The notes: generated by a model not told the origin, from the letters alone. DNA of 64,000 nt from Candidatus Gastranaerophilales bacterium (GCA_944322615.1 CALUPH010000007.1:1-64000); one strand, 5' to 3'; shown: positions 1 to 9,516, counted from the stretch's first letter. Numbers and translations: made by a program.

Positions 1-76
1 GGATTCGAACCCACGGTACGCTCGCACGTACGACGGTTTTCAAGACCGCTCCAATCAACCGCTCTGGCACTCCTCC
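1..76 (-). tRNA. tRNA-Ser (anticodon UGA), 3' end cut by window edge
   Basis: Read on the minus strand, the gene starts GGAGGAGTGCC at position 76 and runs through a D arm, an anticodon arm with loop CTTGAAA (anticodon UGA at 42-40), a long variable arm (GTACG paired with CGTAC) and a T arm ending GGTTCGAATCC at position 1. The long variable arm and the UGA anticodon mark it as a class II serine tRNA. The 3' half of the acceptor stem and the CCA end lie outside the window. Confidence 0.95.
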
Positions 77-121
77 ATCGCGTACAATTATATTAATAAA
101 AAAATATTTAATTGTAAAGTA

Positions 122-1009
122 CTAAAATTGGAATTTATTATTTTCTATATCTAAAATTATTTCTTTACTTACTTTTCTATAATCATAGCCTTTTCTTTCC
201 ATTGCCGCTGACAACATTTCTATTGCTTTGATTACAGATTCCTTATCATAATTATTAAATGGAAAATCTTTTATCAATATCTCATATTCTTTTAACTCAT
301 CTTCATCTAAAAATCTTGATATTAGTTCCTTTTTTATTTCTTCTGCTTTAAATATTTGTATATCTTGAGTCTGCTTTATATCGGTTAACCTTACTTTATG
401 CATTCTATATCTTACTAGAATCTCATCTAAGTTCGTAATTTTTCCGTTTTTTAATATTATTTGTTTATACAAATCATAATCTTGTGAACATCTCTTTGTA
501 AGATCATAATTTATAGCATGCTTTTCAATAAACGATTTCCTATACATTACGGAAGAATGACAAATTGGATTATATATATGCATCGCAAAATATAATTTTT
601 CTGGTTCTGTATAAAATACCCAAGAAGGACGCTGATTTTCTCCAAATGTTTCAATAAAAGTTCCTAAAAGTACTACGTCAGGATTTTGTTCCATATAGTT
701 TATTTGTTTTTCAAAACGCTCGGGTAATGATATATCATCATCATCTATATGCGCAATATACTTACCTTTCGCAATGTTTTGTGCATTATGATAATTAAAA
801 GTACACCCACAATTTTTCTTATTACTGAAAAGCTTTATTCTTGAATCTGAATATCTTTCAAGAATTTCTTGCGTACTATCTGTTGAACCATCATTTATAA
901 TTATAAATTCATAGTCCTTATATGTTTGATTTAATATTGCATCTATAGATTCGGATAAAATATCCGCTCTATTATGTGTACTCATTATTACTGATATTGT
1001 AGGAATCAT
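122..1009 (-). CDS. Family 2 glycosyltransferase (GT-A fold)
   Basis: This 295-residue protein looks like a soluble GT2 enzyme that transfers a sugar from a nucleotide-sugar donor, probably for surface polysaccharide. The N-terminus has the GT2 opening (ISVIMSTHNR, residues 5-14), then IINDGSTDST (about 37-46) and the acidic metal/nucleotide motif HIDDDD near residue 86. The last 100 residues are helical and charged, with no membrane span. The ATG is preceded by AAGGTAAGTT. The acceptor and donor sugars cannot be told from sequence. It stands alone between the tRNA and a response regulator. Confidence 0.88.
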   Translation of the reverse strand: MIPTISVIMSTHNRADILSESIDAILNQTYKDYEFIIINDGSTDSTQEILERYSDSRIKLFSNKKNCGCTFNYHNAQNIAKGKYIAHIDDDDISLPERFEKQINYMEQNPDVVLLGTFIETFGENQRPSWVFYTEPEKLYFAMHIYNPICHSSVMYRKSFIEKHAINYDLTKRCSQDYDLYKQIILKNGKITNLDEILVRYRMHKVRLTDIKQTQDIQIFKAEEIKKELISRFLDEDELKEYEILIKDFPFNNYDKESVIKAIEMLSAAMERKGYDYRKVSKEIILDIENNKFQF

Positions 1010-1073
1010 AACTTACCTTAAAATTATAATATACAGTTTATCATATTATTCTGAAAATATATAAAATAATAAA

Positions 1074-1092
1074 GGGAAGCATTTAGCTTCCC
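1074..1092 (-). terminator. Rho-independent terminator of the LuxR-type regulator
   Basis: GGGAAGC and GCTTCCC form a 7-bp stem around a 5-nt loop. On the minus strand it is followed by TTTATTATTTT, as expected for a terminator just after the regulator stop codon at 1115. Confidence 0.8.
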
Positions 1093-1114
1093 CCTATTTA
1101 TAACTACTTTAAAC

Positions 1115-1798
1115 TTATATTATATTTTCTTTTATAGCTTTAACTGCAGCTTGAACTCTATCATCAACACAAAGTTTTTGAAGAATACTGCATACATGGG
1201 CTTTTGCTGTATGCACACTTACTATCAATTCTTTTGCAATTTCAGTATTACTCTTACCTTTTACAAGATGTTTTAAAACTTCAAGTTCTCTCTCTGTTAA
1301 TTGAGCTCTTGCATCAGGCACATCGTTTGTTTGAATCAACGAAACATTCTCCGGCTTTGGGAAGAAATTTAAAGCTACTGATGAAACCCCAGGATCTACC
1401 CAGCAAGCACCTTCCGCTACATTTTTGATTACTGAAGATAATGTTTCAGGCGAAATATCTTTTAAACAATAAGCATTAGCTCCTGAACCTAAAGCTGCAA
1501 TAACTTCTTCGCCCCTTTCATGAGAAGTTAAGATTATAACCTTTGAGTTTAATCCCTTTTCCTTGATTTTTATTGTAGCTTCTAGTCCGTTCATTCCTGG
1601 CAAACCCAAATCCATCAATACCACATCAGGCTTTAATTTTTCAATTAATGCAATTCCTTCTACAGCATCTTCGGCTTCCCCAACAACATTGATATGTTCA
1701 TATTCGTTCAATGTTGATTTAAGTCCTACTCTTGTCAGTTTATAATCTTCCACGATTATAACACTAATTACACCATTACCAGCTAATGTATCTACCAT
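1115..1798 (-). CDS. NarL/LuxR-type response regulator
   Basis: A two-domain transcription regulator: an N-terminal receiver domain (about residues 10-130) with acidic pocket VED (16-18) and the phosphorylatable Asp in VLMDLGLPG (D63), then a LuxR-type HTH domain at the C-terminus (LTERELEVLKHLVKGKSN onward). A histidine kinase presumably phosphorylates it, but none is adjacent. I chose the ATG at 1798 because AGAGAGGG lies about 10 nt upstream. An in-frame ATG at 1840 would add 14 residues, but it has no ribosome site and sits next to a TATAAGAT-like promoter sequence. Target genes are unknown. Confidence 0.9.
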   Translation of the reverse strand: MVDTLAGNGVISVIIVEDYKLTRVGLKSTLNEYEHINVVGEAEDAVEGIALIEKLKPDVVLMDLGLPGMNGLEATIKIKEKGLNSKVIILTSHERGEEVIAALGSGANAYCLKDISPETLSSVIKNVAEGACWVDPGVSSVALNFFPKPENVSLIQTNDVPDARAQLTERELEVLKHLVKGKSNTEIAKELIVSVHTAKAHVCSILQKLCVDDRVQAAVKAIKENII

Positions 1799-1952
1799 AA
1801 CTCTGTTACCCTCTCTGATTACAAAAGTGTTGTTAAACATTGTTTTGACTATCTTATATTAGAACATTATTACTTATTTAGTAATTAACCTATTGTCTAA
1901 TTTATAACTAGCCATTTGTATTATTACTTTTTATAAGGAACAAAATAAAAAT

Positions 1953-1980
1953 AAACAAAGAAATATTTACTTCTTTGTTT
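1953..1980 (-). terminator. Terminator after the 160-aa gene
   Basis: AAACAAAGAA and TTCTTTGTTT pair over an 8-nt loop. On the minus strand the stem is followed by ATTTTTATTTT. It lies just downstream of the stop codon at 2004. Confidence 0.7.
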
Positions 1981-2003
1981 GAAAAAATAAAAAATTTATA
2001 TTA

Positions 2004-2486
2004 CTAATACTTTCTTTCAGCTTTTTTTGCACCAATGCCCATTACATCATAAACTAATGTTTTTAGCCCATTCGCAGCTAATAAAGCACCTGCTACTTTT
2101 CCTGCTTTTTTAAATTTCAAAGCAACTGCTGACAATCCTATTAAAGGAAGATTATTAATTATAGTTTGCCCAAAACCGGATAAATATCCTTGGGATCTTG
2201 ACATAATATGATAATAAGAGAAACTTTGCTGCAAATTGAACCACCACTTTTTCAGTTTGGAGATTGTTGCACTTTCCTTATCCATTGTCATATATTGCTT
2301 ATATTGATTATAATATCTGTCTGCAGAATCTATTTCATCCAATGAATATGCTCTTTCTCTTCCATTTATATGAGAATCATAAATCACTGCTGCTGTTGTC
2401 GCAACAGCAAGAGCCTTTGAGGCAACCCCCATCGGTTTGCCTGCAAATTTCTTTGCGCCTGATACTATTGCAGGAATTACTGCCAT
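2004..2486 (-). CDS. Uncharacterised 160-aa protein
   Basis: I do not recognise a family. The protein has an Ala/Gly-rich N-terminus (residues 1-38) that could be amphipathic or weakly membrane-associated, a polar tyrosine-rich middle (45-95), and a second hydrophobic stretch (about 105-145) with AGALLAANGLKTLVYDVMG. There is no clear signal peptide. The ATG has a good ribosome site (AAGGTAAAAAT). It starts 14 bp after the stop of the low-complexity gene at 2501-3316 and ends in its own terminator, so the two probably form a bicistronic unit. Confidence 0.65.
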   Translation of the reverse strand: MAVIPAIVSGAKKFAGKPMGVASKALAVATTAAVIYDSHINGRERAYSLDEIDSADRYYNQYKQYMTMDKESATISKLKKWWFNLQQSFSYYHIMSRSQGYLSGFGQTIINNLPLIGLSAVALKFKKAGKVAGALLAANGLKTLVYDVMGIGAKKAERKY

Positions 2487-2500
2487 ATTTTTACCTTACT

Positions 2501-3316
2501 TTATTCTTTACTTTCCTTTTCTGTTTTTTCCGGTGAATTATCCGGAATATTTGTCATTGTTTGAGCTGTTTTTAACAATGCATTATTTGCCATAACAGCT
2601 TCTTGTCCGTACAATTTATCTGATGCTTGTAACGGTTGTAAAATTGCTACGGTATTTTCATCACCATGAGCACTTCCTGCAGCTATAGGACTCATTGCAA
2701 GCATTCTGTTATTCTCATCAGGATCTTGAAGTGCTATATTTAACAATGCAGTTAATGCAGGATCATCATATCTTGAATCGTCTTCTTCAAATCTCTTTAT
2801 TAATTCTTTCACACCTGTTTTTCTTATATTTTCATCCGGACTTCTTAAATAACTTTCCAATGTTTTGATATAGTCATCAGTTAATTCAACAACCTTTTTT
2901 GTCTTTTGCTTTTCTTCTTTCGCAGCATCAGTATTACCTTCATTTAGTAAAGGTGAATTTGCTATTGAAACATTTTGCTGCGGAGTATAATTAGGTGCAG
3001 TTGCTTGTGCCGCTACAGGAGTTGTAGCATTTTGAGGCAATGTATAATTAGCATTCGCAGTTGAATTTGAACTTGGTCCGCCTATTGCTGACGGATTATA
3101 TATATATATATTTACACCTGATGCAGGCTGCTTTGATGGACTATTATACAACGATGTTTGCGGATACTGATAAACTTGTGATGTTGAAGGAGATGAAACG
3201 CTCACAGTTTGTTGCTGCGGTTGTTGTGTTTGCACAGCATTATTATTTGAATAATTATATAACGGTTTTCCCGTTTGCATATTATACATTGGTGAGTTTG
3301 CTTGAATTTCTGACAT
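2501..3316 (-). CDS. Low-complexity Q/N/P/S-rich protein with HEAT-like C-terminus
   Basis: The first 130 residues or so are rich in Gln, Asn, Pro, Ser and Tyr and look disordered. The C-terminal half is helical, with repeats of about 35 residues reminiscent of HEAT/armadillo units (DDYIKTLESYLRSPDENIRK, ALTALLNIALQDPDENNRML). It is a paralogue of the gene at 41364-42437: both have a Y-x-YP stretch and a GVNI-x-I-x-NP motif in the disordered part and helical repeats behind it. I chose the ATG at 3316; a longer frame would start with TTG at 3334. Function is unknown; a scaffold or protein-binding role is inference only. Confidence 0.7.
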   Translation of the reverse strand: MSEIQANSPMYNMQTGKPLYNYSNNNAVQTQQPQQQTVSVSSPSTSQVYQYPQTSLYNSPSKQPASGVNIYIYNPSAIGGPSSNSTANANYTLPQNATTPVAAQATAPNYTPQQNVSIANSPLLNEGNTDAAKEEKQKTKKVVELTDDYIKTLESYLRSPDENIRKTGVKELIKRFEEDDSRYDDPALTALLNIALQDPDENNRMLAMSPIAAGSAHGDENTVAILQPLQASDKLYGQEAVMANNALLKTAQTMTNIPDNSPEKTEKESKE

Positions 3317-3452
3317 AATACTTCTTACCTTCAACTATATAGATAAACACTTGAATCATCAAAAACATGCTAGTTAAAATAACAAAAGTTTAAATTTTGT
3401 AACATATTTAAAAAGATAAAAATAAATGATAAAATCTTATTGGGAGTTATAT

Positions 3453-3890
3453 ATGAAAAATAATAATATTATCATTGGTTCAGATCACGCAGGATTTAAT
3501 TTAAAAGAAAAAATTAAAAAGTTTTTAATTGAAAATAATTATACCGTAACAGATGCAGGAACATATTCAACAGAAGCTGTTGATTATCCTGTTATTGCAA
3601 AAAAAGTTGCAGAAAAAATCACCTCAAAAGAATATGAAAAAGGTATATTAATATGCGGTACAGGAATAGGAATGAGTATCGCCGCTAATAAAGTAAAAGG
3701 TATAAGAGCTGTTGTATGTTCTGATACTACATCCGCAAAATTTTCAAGACAACACAATGATGCAAATATATTATGCTTCGGAGAAAGAATCGTCGGCGAA
3801 TATTTAGCAAAAGATATCTGCAAAATATGGTTAGAAACTGATTTTGAAGCAGAAAGACACTTAAGAAGAGTAAACCTTATTGAGAGTTAA
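3453..3890 (+). CDS. rpiB: Ribose-5-phosphate isomerase B
   Basis: RpiB interconverts ribulose 5-phosphate and ribose 5-phosphate in the pentose phosphate pathway, in the cytosol. The 145-residue protein begins IIIGSDHAGFNLKEKI, as the family does, has the catalytic Cys68 in the phosphate-binding loop ILICGTGIGMSIAANK, and a conserved RQHNDANIL segment. Length is typical. The ATG at 3453 follows GGGAG with a 6-nt spacer; an upstream in-frame ATG at 3426 has no such site. The 3' end overlaps the convergent gene at 3877 by 14 bp. A sugar-specific RpiB-like isomerase (LacA/B) is a less likely alternative. Confidence 0.92.
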   Translation: MKNNNIIIGSDHAGFNLKEKIKKFLIENNYTVTDAGTYSTEAVDYPVIAKKVAEKITSKEYEKGILICGTGIGMSIAANKVKGIRAVVCSDTTSAKFSRQHNDANILCFGERIVGEYLAKDICKIWLETDFEAERHLRRVNLIES

Positions 3891-4785
3891 CTATTATAGA
3901 TACAGCTTCCTCTACCGAATTAGCATATGGAATAACATCTTCAAGGTAAGCAAAAGATAATGCTTCTTTTACTGTTGTAGAAGGGTTCACGAGAACAAAT
4001 TTACCGCCGTTTTTTGAACATGTTTTATATATATCTGCAAATACATATGCATTATCTATATCAAATGTTGTTATTTCTCTCAAATCAAACAATACATTAT
4101 TCATGCCCGTATACATTGAAGAATTTATATTGTTTATTATTGAATCAAAAACTTTTGGTTCATTAAATCTTTTAACAATATATGAAACAATGTTATTATT
4201 TATAACATATCTTGTAAAAGCAATATTTTTATCAGTTTGGAAAGATGTACTTATATACTTAAGAAGTTTTGCATGCCAGTCTTTATCTTTTTGTATATAG
4301 AAATCAATACCTAATTCATAACAAGTATCAATTAATGAAGTATCATCCGTTCCGGAAATAACAACAATTTTACTATATACACCTGTTTCCGCTCTACGGT
4401 TAACAGCAACTTTGATTAAATCAAGTCCATCAGAACTATCAGGCATAAATAAGTCTATAATTACACAATCAAATTGAACTTTTTGAAGCTCAGAAATAGC
4501 TTCATCTTTATGGCGTGCTACTCTTGGAGTAATTCCAATTCTTTTTAAAACAGTACTTAATTGATAAATCGACAATTCTAAATCATCTGCAATAAGAATC
4601 TTCTTATCTTCCAAGGAATTAATTTTAATTTCGGAAGAAAAAGAATATATTTTTCTTTCAATCTCAATTAGAGCCTCAGAAATATCACTTGAGGTAATAT
4701 TGCCATTTGAAAGTCTTTGCTCCATTGAAGCTAATTCAAATATTTTATTAAGCTGTTCTTCTGTAATATCCATCATTTTCGCCAT
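3877..4785 (-). CDS. Receiver domain fused to a C-terminal STAS-like domain
   Basis: After a helical leader (1-55) comes a receiver domain (about 60-185) with acidic residues IADD (65-68) and the acceptor Asp111 in CVIIDLFMPDS. The last 110 residues resemble a STAS (anti-anti-sigma) domain: VLFDLREITTFDIDNA, then KNGGKFVLVNPSTTVKEALS. Such a protein could pass phosphorelay signals to a partner-switching pathway; that is inference. I chose the ATG at 4785. Other ATGs at 4776 and 4773 are possible, and the longest open frame starts with TTG at 4866. No kinase or anti-sigma factor is adjacent. Confidence 0.72.
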   Translation of the reverse strand: MAKMMDITEEQLNKIFELASMEQRLSNGNITSSDISEALIEIERKIYSFSSEIKINSLEDKKILIADDLELSIYQLSTVLKRIGITPRVARHKDEAISELQKVQFDCVIIDLFMPDSSDGLDLIKVAVNRRAETGVYSKIVVISGTDDTSLIDTCYELGIDFYIQKDKDWHAKLLKYISTSFQTDKNIAFTRYVINNNIVSYIVKRFNEPKVFDSIINNINSSMYTGMNNVLFDLREITTFDIDNAYVFADIYKTCSKNGGKFVLVNPSTTVKEALSFAYLEDVIPYANSVEEAVSIIVNSQ

Positions 4786-4997
4786 TTCTTGATATGTATC
4801 ATAACAAATTTTAACAATATTTTCAATAATAAAAAAACAATTAATTTCGCACAATATTAACGACAAATCAAATATTGTTACGTTTTTAAAGTATTTTGCC
4901 TTCGATTAAGTGACAAAAAATATATTTTAATGTTTTAATGTAATTAAAGTAGTTTATGATTTTAAGATTATAATACCCGTTGAAAGAAAATTTTAGT

Positions 4998-6161
4998 ATG
5001 AAATGCGATATATTTTTTAAATTATTTACAATTCTATTTTCTACAGTATTGTTTGTTTCCCCGATATTTGCAGAAGTTTCTGATTCTAACATACTATCAA
5101 AAATTATAGTTGAACAAGCTGAAAATAACAGTTACAGGCTTAATTTGCTTTTTAACCAAAAATTTACCGGTAACGCATTTATTCAAAAAGGAGAATCAGG
5201 AAATTATTACGTTTATATTCCTGAAACAATAATACAATCAAATAAAATAAAAATTGCATACAAAAACAGAAAAGACAAATCAAACATAAAAATTTCAATT
5301 GAAGAAAAACCTTTCATAAAAGAAGATATGCAATCAAATTATGTTCGCATCTCTGTTAATATGAAAGATGACTATTCGCTTCGTCTATTAGCCAAAACAG
5401 CTGAACAAGAAAAAAATGTATTTTCAGCGGCTCCTATAAAATTTAACTCTTTTATTTTTATAGTTCTACTTGCAGTTGTAATATATTTATTCTTTAAAAT
5501 GATAAAAATGACAAAATCCACATATAGAACAAGCTATACAGCTTTTCCAACCGGATACTCTCTTCCTATAAAAGATCACGAAAATAATAATGAATATGAC
5601 TTACAAACAATTAAACCAACAACATTACCTAAATTAAATATAAAAAAGACACTAAAATCTATAGATAACAACTCATTTAGCTGTTTTGACATTCCTCTTG
5701 TTAATGATACAAAACCTACTCAAGATGAGTTTAAAAGTACGCTTAAACAAACATCAAACTTATTAAAAGAGAAAAGTGCTAAATCAAAACTTACTAATCC
5801 GATATCAAATAATTTTATAGAAGATTCTTCTGAACTTGCACTTCCTGTTATTGAAAAAATAAAGAAAAAAGAAGAAAAAGCAGAAGAAAAAAATACTACT
5901 CCTGAATTATTATCAGAATTGCATATTACACCGACAAAAGGCTTCTATTTAACTACGGTTGATGATTCTTTTGCACTATTTGGTTATGTCGGAGAAAAAG
6001 TATTCTTATTGCAAAAATTTAATGATTTAACTCAAATTAATCTTCAAGCTAGATTTTACGACAGAAGTGCCAACAAAGATATGTATATTGTAAGACTTGA
6101 TTCTTATAAAGCATTGGTAGAAATTTCAGATGAAGGAATGAAAGAATTGGCTGTTCTTTAA
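4998..6161 (+). CDS. Membrane-anchored protein with signal peptide, family unknown
   Basis: From the ATG at 4998 the protein begins with a signal peptide (charged start, hydrophobic FKLFTILFSTVLFVSPIFA, likely cleavage after Ala). An extracytoplasmic beta-rich segment of about 120 residues follows, then one transmembrane helix (FIFIVLLAVVIYLFF), a long polar Lys/Asn/Ser-rich linker, and a compact C-terminal domain of about 90 residues with GYVGEKVFLLQKF and YIVRLDSYKALVEI. An upstream TTG at 4980 is open but less likely. The layout faintly recalls FliO-like proteins, but I do not assign it. It is 3 bp upstream of a substrate-binding protein gene and probably cotranscribed. Confidence 0.65.
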   Translation: MKCDIFFKLFTILFSTVLFVSPIFAEVSDSNILSKIIVEQAENNSYRLNLLFNQKFTGNAFIQKGESGNYYVYIPETIIQSNKIKIAYKNRKDKSNIKISIEEKPFIKEDMQSNYVRISVNMKDDYSLRLLAKTAEQEKNVFSAAPIKFNSFIFIVLLAVVIYLFFKMIKMTKSTYRTSYTAFPTGYSLPIKDHENNNEYDLQTIKPTTLPKLNIKKTLKSIDNNSFSCFDIPLVNDTKPTQDEFKSTLKQTSNLLKEKSAKSKLTNPISNNFIEDSSELALPVIEKIKKKEEKAEEKNTTPELLSELHITPTKGFYLTTVDDSFALFGYVGEKVFLLQKFNDLTQINLQARFYDRSANKDMYIVRLDSYKALVEISDEGMKELAVL

Positions 6162-6164
6162 TAT

Positions 6165-7397
6165 ATGAAAAAAAATATTCTATATATTATATTAACTATT
6201 TTATTTATTTCTATTTCATTTTCTTTTCTTTCTTCTTCTTCTTCTAAAAGAAATGAAAATATTATAAAATTTTCATCTTGGGGCTCACAAAGTGAAACTA
6301 AAATATTGAATTCGGTAATTAAAGAATTTGAAAAGGAAAATCCTGAAATAAAAATAAAATTTCTTCATTTTCCTCAAAATTATTTTCAAAAAATTCACAT
6401 TCTTTTTGCGTCTGATTTAGCTCCTGATGTTATATTCATAAATAATCAAAACATTCAACTATACATACAAGCCGGACTTTTAGAAAATCTAGAATCAGAA
6501 TTTCCTAATGCCGATAAAATATTTTATAAAACGGCTTTAGATTGTTTCAAAAAAAACAATCAATTATATGCAATTCCACGAGATATCTCAAACCTGGTAA
6601 TATACTATAATAAGGATATTTTCAAAAAACTTGGAATTAAAATACCGGAAAAAATTAATAATCTGGATGAACTAAAAACACTTACAGAAAAATTGACAAC
6701 AAAAGAAAATTTTGGAATTAATTTTGAAGAAGATTCACTATGTTGGTCATATTATTTGGCGGCAAATGGCGGAGGAATTATTTCTGACGACAAGAAATCT
6801 ATAATAATAGGTTCAAAACAAAGTATAGATGCATTAAATTTATATTCTGATTTTGTCAATAAATATCACATAGCCCCCTCTAAATCACAAATTGGAAGTA
6901 TGACAACTGCGCAAATGTTTATAAACGGAAAACTTGCAATGTACTTAGGAGGCAGATGGATGGTTCCGAAATTCAGAGAAACTATTAAATTTGATTGGGA
7001 TGTTATAGAATTTCCGTCAAATAATGAAAATAAATTATATATTGATGCTTCAGGTTGGGCAGTTTCAAAAAAATCCAAGAATAAAGAAATTGCAATTAAG
7101 TTTATAAAATACCTCTCATCTAAAAAAAATATAGACAAATTTACAGAAATAGGATTAATTATACCAGCAAGAAAAGATTCCGCAGAAGGCAAATATTTTC
7201 TTGATAATAAAAATCCTAAAAATGCTAAAGCATTCTTAGAAATGTTAAAATATTCAAAACCCACACCAGCAACTGAAAACTACAATTATATTAATGATAT
7301 ACTAAAAGAAAAAACACAAAGTATTTTCTTAGGCGAAAAAAGAGCAGAAAAAGTATTTGATTACAAAACAATTAATAAACTTGAAAGCAAGCTGTAA
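6165..7397 (+). CDS. ABC transporter substrate-binding protein, sugar type (family 1)
   Basis: An extracytoplasmic solute receptor of the bacterial family 1 type, usually for oligosaccharides or glycerol phosphates. An N-terminal hydrophobic segment (residues 4-24, then a serine run) serves as signal or anchor; no lipobox cysteine is visible. The mature part starts IKFSSWGSQSETKILNSV and has the family pattern FASDLAPDVIFIN, a central NGKLAMYLGGRWMVP, and SGWAVSKKSKNKEIA near residue 300. Length (410) is typical. No ABC permease or ATPase lies beside it: the neighbours are an unknown membrane protein and an NCS2 permease, so its transporter partner must be elsewhere. Confidence 0.85.
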   Translation: MKKNILYIILTILFISISFSFLSSSSSKRNENIIKFSSWGSQSETKILNSVIKEFEKENPEIKIKFLHFPQNYFQKIHILFASDLAPDVIFINNQNIQLYIQAGLLENLESEFPNADKIFYKTALDCFKKNNQLYAIPRDISNLVIYYNKDIFKKLGIKIPEKINNLDELKTLTEKLTTKENFGINFEEDSLCWSYYLAANGGGIISDDKKSIIIGSKQSIDALNLYSDFVNKYHIAPSKSQIGSMTTAQMFINGKLAMYLGGRWMVPKFRETIKFDWDVIEFPSNNENKLYIDASGWAVSKKSKNKEIAIKFIKYLSSKKNIDKFTEIGLIIPARKDSAEGKYFLDNKNPKNAKAFLEMLKYSKPTPATENYNYINDILKEKTQSIFLGEKRAEKVFDYKTINKLESKL

Positions 7398-8704
7398 TGG
7401 ACATTTTAGAAAAATTATTTAAATTACATCAAAATGAAACGAATATAAAAACTGAAATTATTGCAGGTTTAACAACTTTTTTTACAATGTCATATCTATT
7501 GGTATTAAGTCCTAAATTACTTGAATACTCGGGTTTAGAACTTGGTTCAAGTTTAACAATTACAGCACTAATTGTTTTTATATGCAGTATTATTATGGCT
7601 CTAATAGCAAATAAGCCATATGCTGTAGCACCATTTTTAGGTGAAACTGCTTTTATCGCTTTTACTATAGTTGGCAATCTTGGTTTCTCTATAAAAACAG
7701 CGCTTGCATCTATATTCATAAGCGGAATTATTCTTTTATTTATGACTTTATCTAATATTAGAACTTATATAGTAGAACAAATTCCAGAAAATATAAAGAT
7801 TTCATTTTGTACGGGTCTTGGTTTATTTTTTATATTCATTGCATTACGTGATATTGAAATAGTAAAATTTACAACTAATAATATTCCATTAGAAATAGGT
7901 AATTTTACATCAATTTCTATTATTTTAGGAATTTTTTGCTTTATTCTTCAAACAGTATTGTTAAAAAGAGGTAATAAAGCTGCCATTATAATTGCAATGA
8001 CAATAACAACAATACTTGGAATAATTTTGGGAGATGTAGAACTTCCGACAAAAATAATTTCTGCTCCTATGAACATTACATCATCTCTATTTCAACTTGA
8101 TTTTTCCGGACTGATGAATAAAAATTTTATTCCAATGTTTTTTGTAATATTCCTAATGGTAAACATTGATACAGCTGGTGCAATAATCGGTCTTTCTTAT
8201 AAGACAAATAATACAGAAAATACAAATTCTAAAAATAATGATAAAAAAGCAATGATTGCTGACTCAATTTCAGTAATTTTAGCCCCAATAATGGGAACAA
8301 CAACACCCGGTGCATATCTTGATTCTATGACAGGAATAAGTGCTGGCGGAAGAACAGGATTAACTGCAATTGTTGTTGGTTGTTTATTTTTGTTCGGCTT
8401 AATTTTTACACCATTACTAATGATTATTCCTCCATACGCATACGCACCTGCATTATTATATGTCGGAATATTAATGACTTCCGTTATTACAAAAATAGAT
8501 TTTAATGATATTACAGAATACGCACCTGCGATACTTACAATTAGTATAATGATTTTCACTTATAATATTGGAGCAGGAATAATTGCTGGATTTATAATTT
8601 ATCCTCTTCTAAAATTATTATCGGGACAAAAAAATAAAACAAACATAATTTCTTGGATTATGTTTGTTATATCAATTATATTCTTTACTATATATCCATA
8701 TTAA
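7397..8704 (+). CDS. NCS2-family purine permease, AzgA-like
   Basis: An inner-membrane, cation-coupled nucleobase transporter of the AzgA-like branch (adenine, guanine, hypoxanthine). It has about 12 hydrophobic spans and the branch features: a soluble start with TEIIAGLTTFFTMSYLL (about 16-32), KPYAVAPFLGETAFIAF in the third span, and TTPGAYLDSMTGISAGGRTG near residues 300-320. Its ATG overlaps the stop codon of the substrate-binding gene by one base (TAATG), implying translational coupling. Substrate preference within purines cannot be set from sequence. Confidence 0.88.
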   Translation: MDILEKLFKLHQNETNIKTEIIAGLTTFFTMSYLLVLSPKLLEYSGLELGSSLTITALIVFICSIIMALIANKPYAVAPFLGETAFIAFTIVGNLGFSIKTALASIFISGIILLFMTLSNIRTYIVEQIPENIKISFCTGLGLFFIFIALRDIEIVKFTTNNIPLEIGNFTSISIILGIFCFILQTVLLKRGNKAAIIIAMTITTILGIILGDVELPTKIISAPMNITSSLFQLDFSGLMNKNFIPMFFVIFLMVNIDTAGAIIGLSYKTNNTENTNSKNNDKKAMIADSISVILAPIMGTTTPGAYLDSMTGISAGGRTGLTAIVVGCLFLFGLIFTPLLMIIPPYAYAPALLYVGILMTSVITKIDFNDITEYAPAILTISIMIFTYNIGAGIIAGFIIYPLLKLLSGQKNKTNIISWIMFVISIIFFTIYPY

Positions 8705-8943
8705 ACATTTAACAGAACAAATGTTGAAAATCTTTTACGTTTATTTATAAAATTTAAAAATAATTTCATTTTACACCTCATCTGTATATATAAAGTATAT
8801 ATCAAGTGGATAATTGACAAATTTATTCACTTTGTAAACATATATTAAAAAAAGAAGAATTGAATAAAAAAAAAGCTAAAGAATAATAAGAAGAATACCG
8901 ATAAAAAAATATATAGACTTAGTGTTTTCTATAAGGAGTAAAA

Positions 8944-9516
8944 ATGAAAGAGAAAAAATCAGTTAAGACTGAAGATATCACAAATTTTGATATTAGCTCA
9001 ACAGAAATAAGTAATGTTGAAAACTATATATCTCAAATTCTATTTGAAGATAATTTCAATAAATTAAATAATTTGCAAAATAGAAAAAGCATAAATGCTA
9101 ACGATAAAGTACTTGAATCAAAGTTTAAAATAGAGTCAGACAATGGAAACATAGAGTTTATATCAATAGATATGAATTCTTTAGCTCCATATTCCAAAAT
9201 AATGAGCGAAGAAGAATTTTATAAAATAATAGGAAAAACAAAAAGAGGACTATCCAAAAAAAGCGGAAAATATCAAGAAAGTTTATACAGTTATTACTTA
9301 GAAGCAATAAGTGAAAAAGATGATGGTTTTATTTCTGATGTACTAAGTAAAGCAGTTGTTTTCGAGAATAATTTAAATTATGTAAAAATGCTTATGAAAA
9401 AGAAAGCATTTATGAAAGAATGGCGTAGAAACTTTGGTAAAGAGTCGCCTATAAAAATATTTAAAGACAGCGGAAGTCTAAGAAAAATAAACATAATAAA
9501 TGAATATTCAAAATAA
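8944..9516 (+). CDS. Uncharacterised charged 190-aa protein
   Basis: I recognise no family. The protein is soluble, Lys/Glu/Asn-rich and mainly helical, without signal peptide or membrane span. It contains SEEEFYKIIGKTKRGLSKKS around residue 90 and a basic C-terminus. The start is well supported by AAGGAGTAAAA before the ATG, and a strong terminator follows, so it looks like a single-gene unit. Upstream, 8705-8943 holds a TTGACA element (8814-8819) but no clean -10 box at normal spacing. Confidence 0.7.
   Translation: MKEKKSVKTEDITNFDISSTEISNVENYISQILFEDNFNKLNNLQNRKSINANDKVLESKFKIESDNGNIEFISIDMNSLAPYSKIMSEEEFYKIIGKTKRGLSKKSGKYQESLYSYYLEAISEKDDGFISDVLSKAVVFENNLNYVKMLMKKKAFMKEWRRNFGKESPIKIFKDSGSLRKINIINEYSK

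Noticed and set aside
4886-5092. 68-codon minus-strand frame over the start of the signal-peptide gene
   Set aside because: It overlaps the well-supported plus-strand signal peptide region and lacks a ribosome site.
8701-8769. 22-codon minus-strand frame with GAGGTG upstream
   Set aside because: It has a fair ribosome site and a TTGTCA-like element upstream, but it overlaps the end of the NCS2 gene and its peptide has no recognisable feature. Chance cannot be excluded in such AT-rich DNA.
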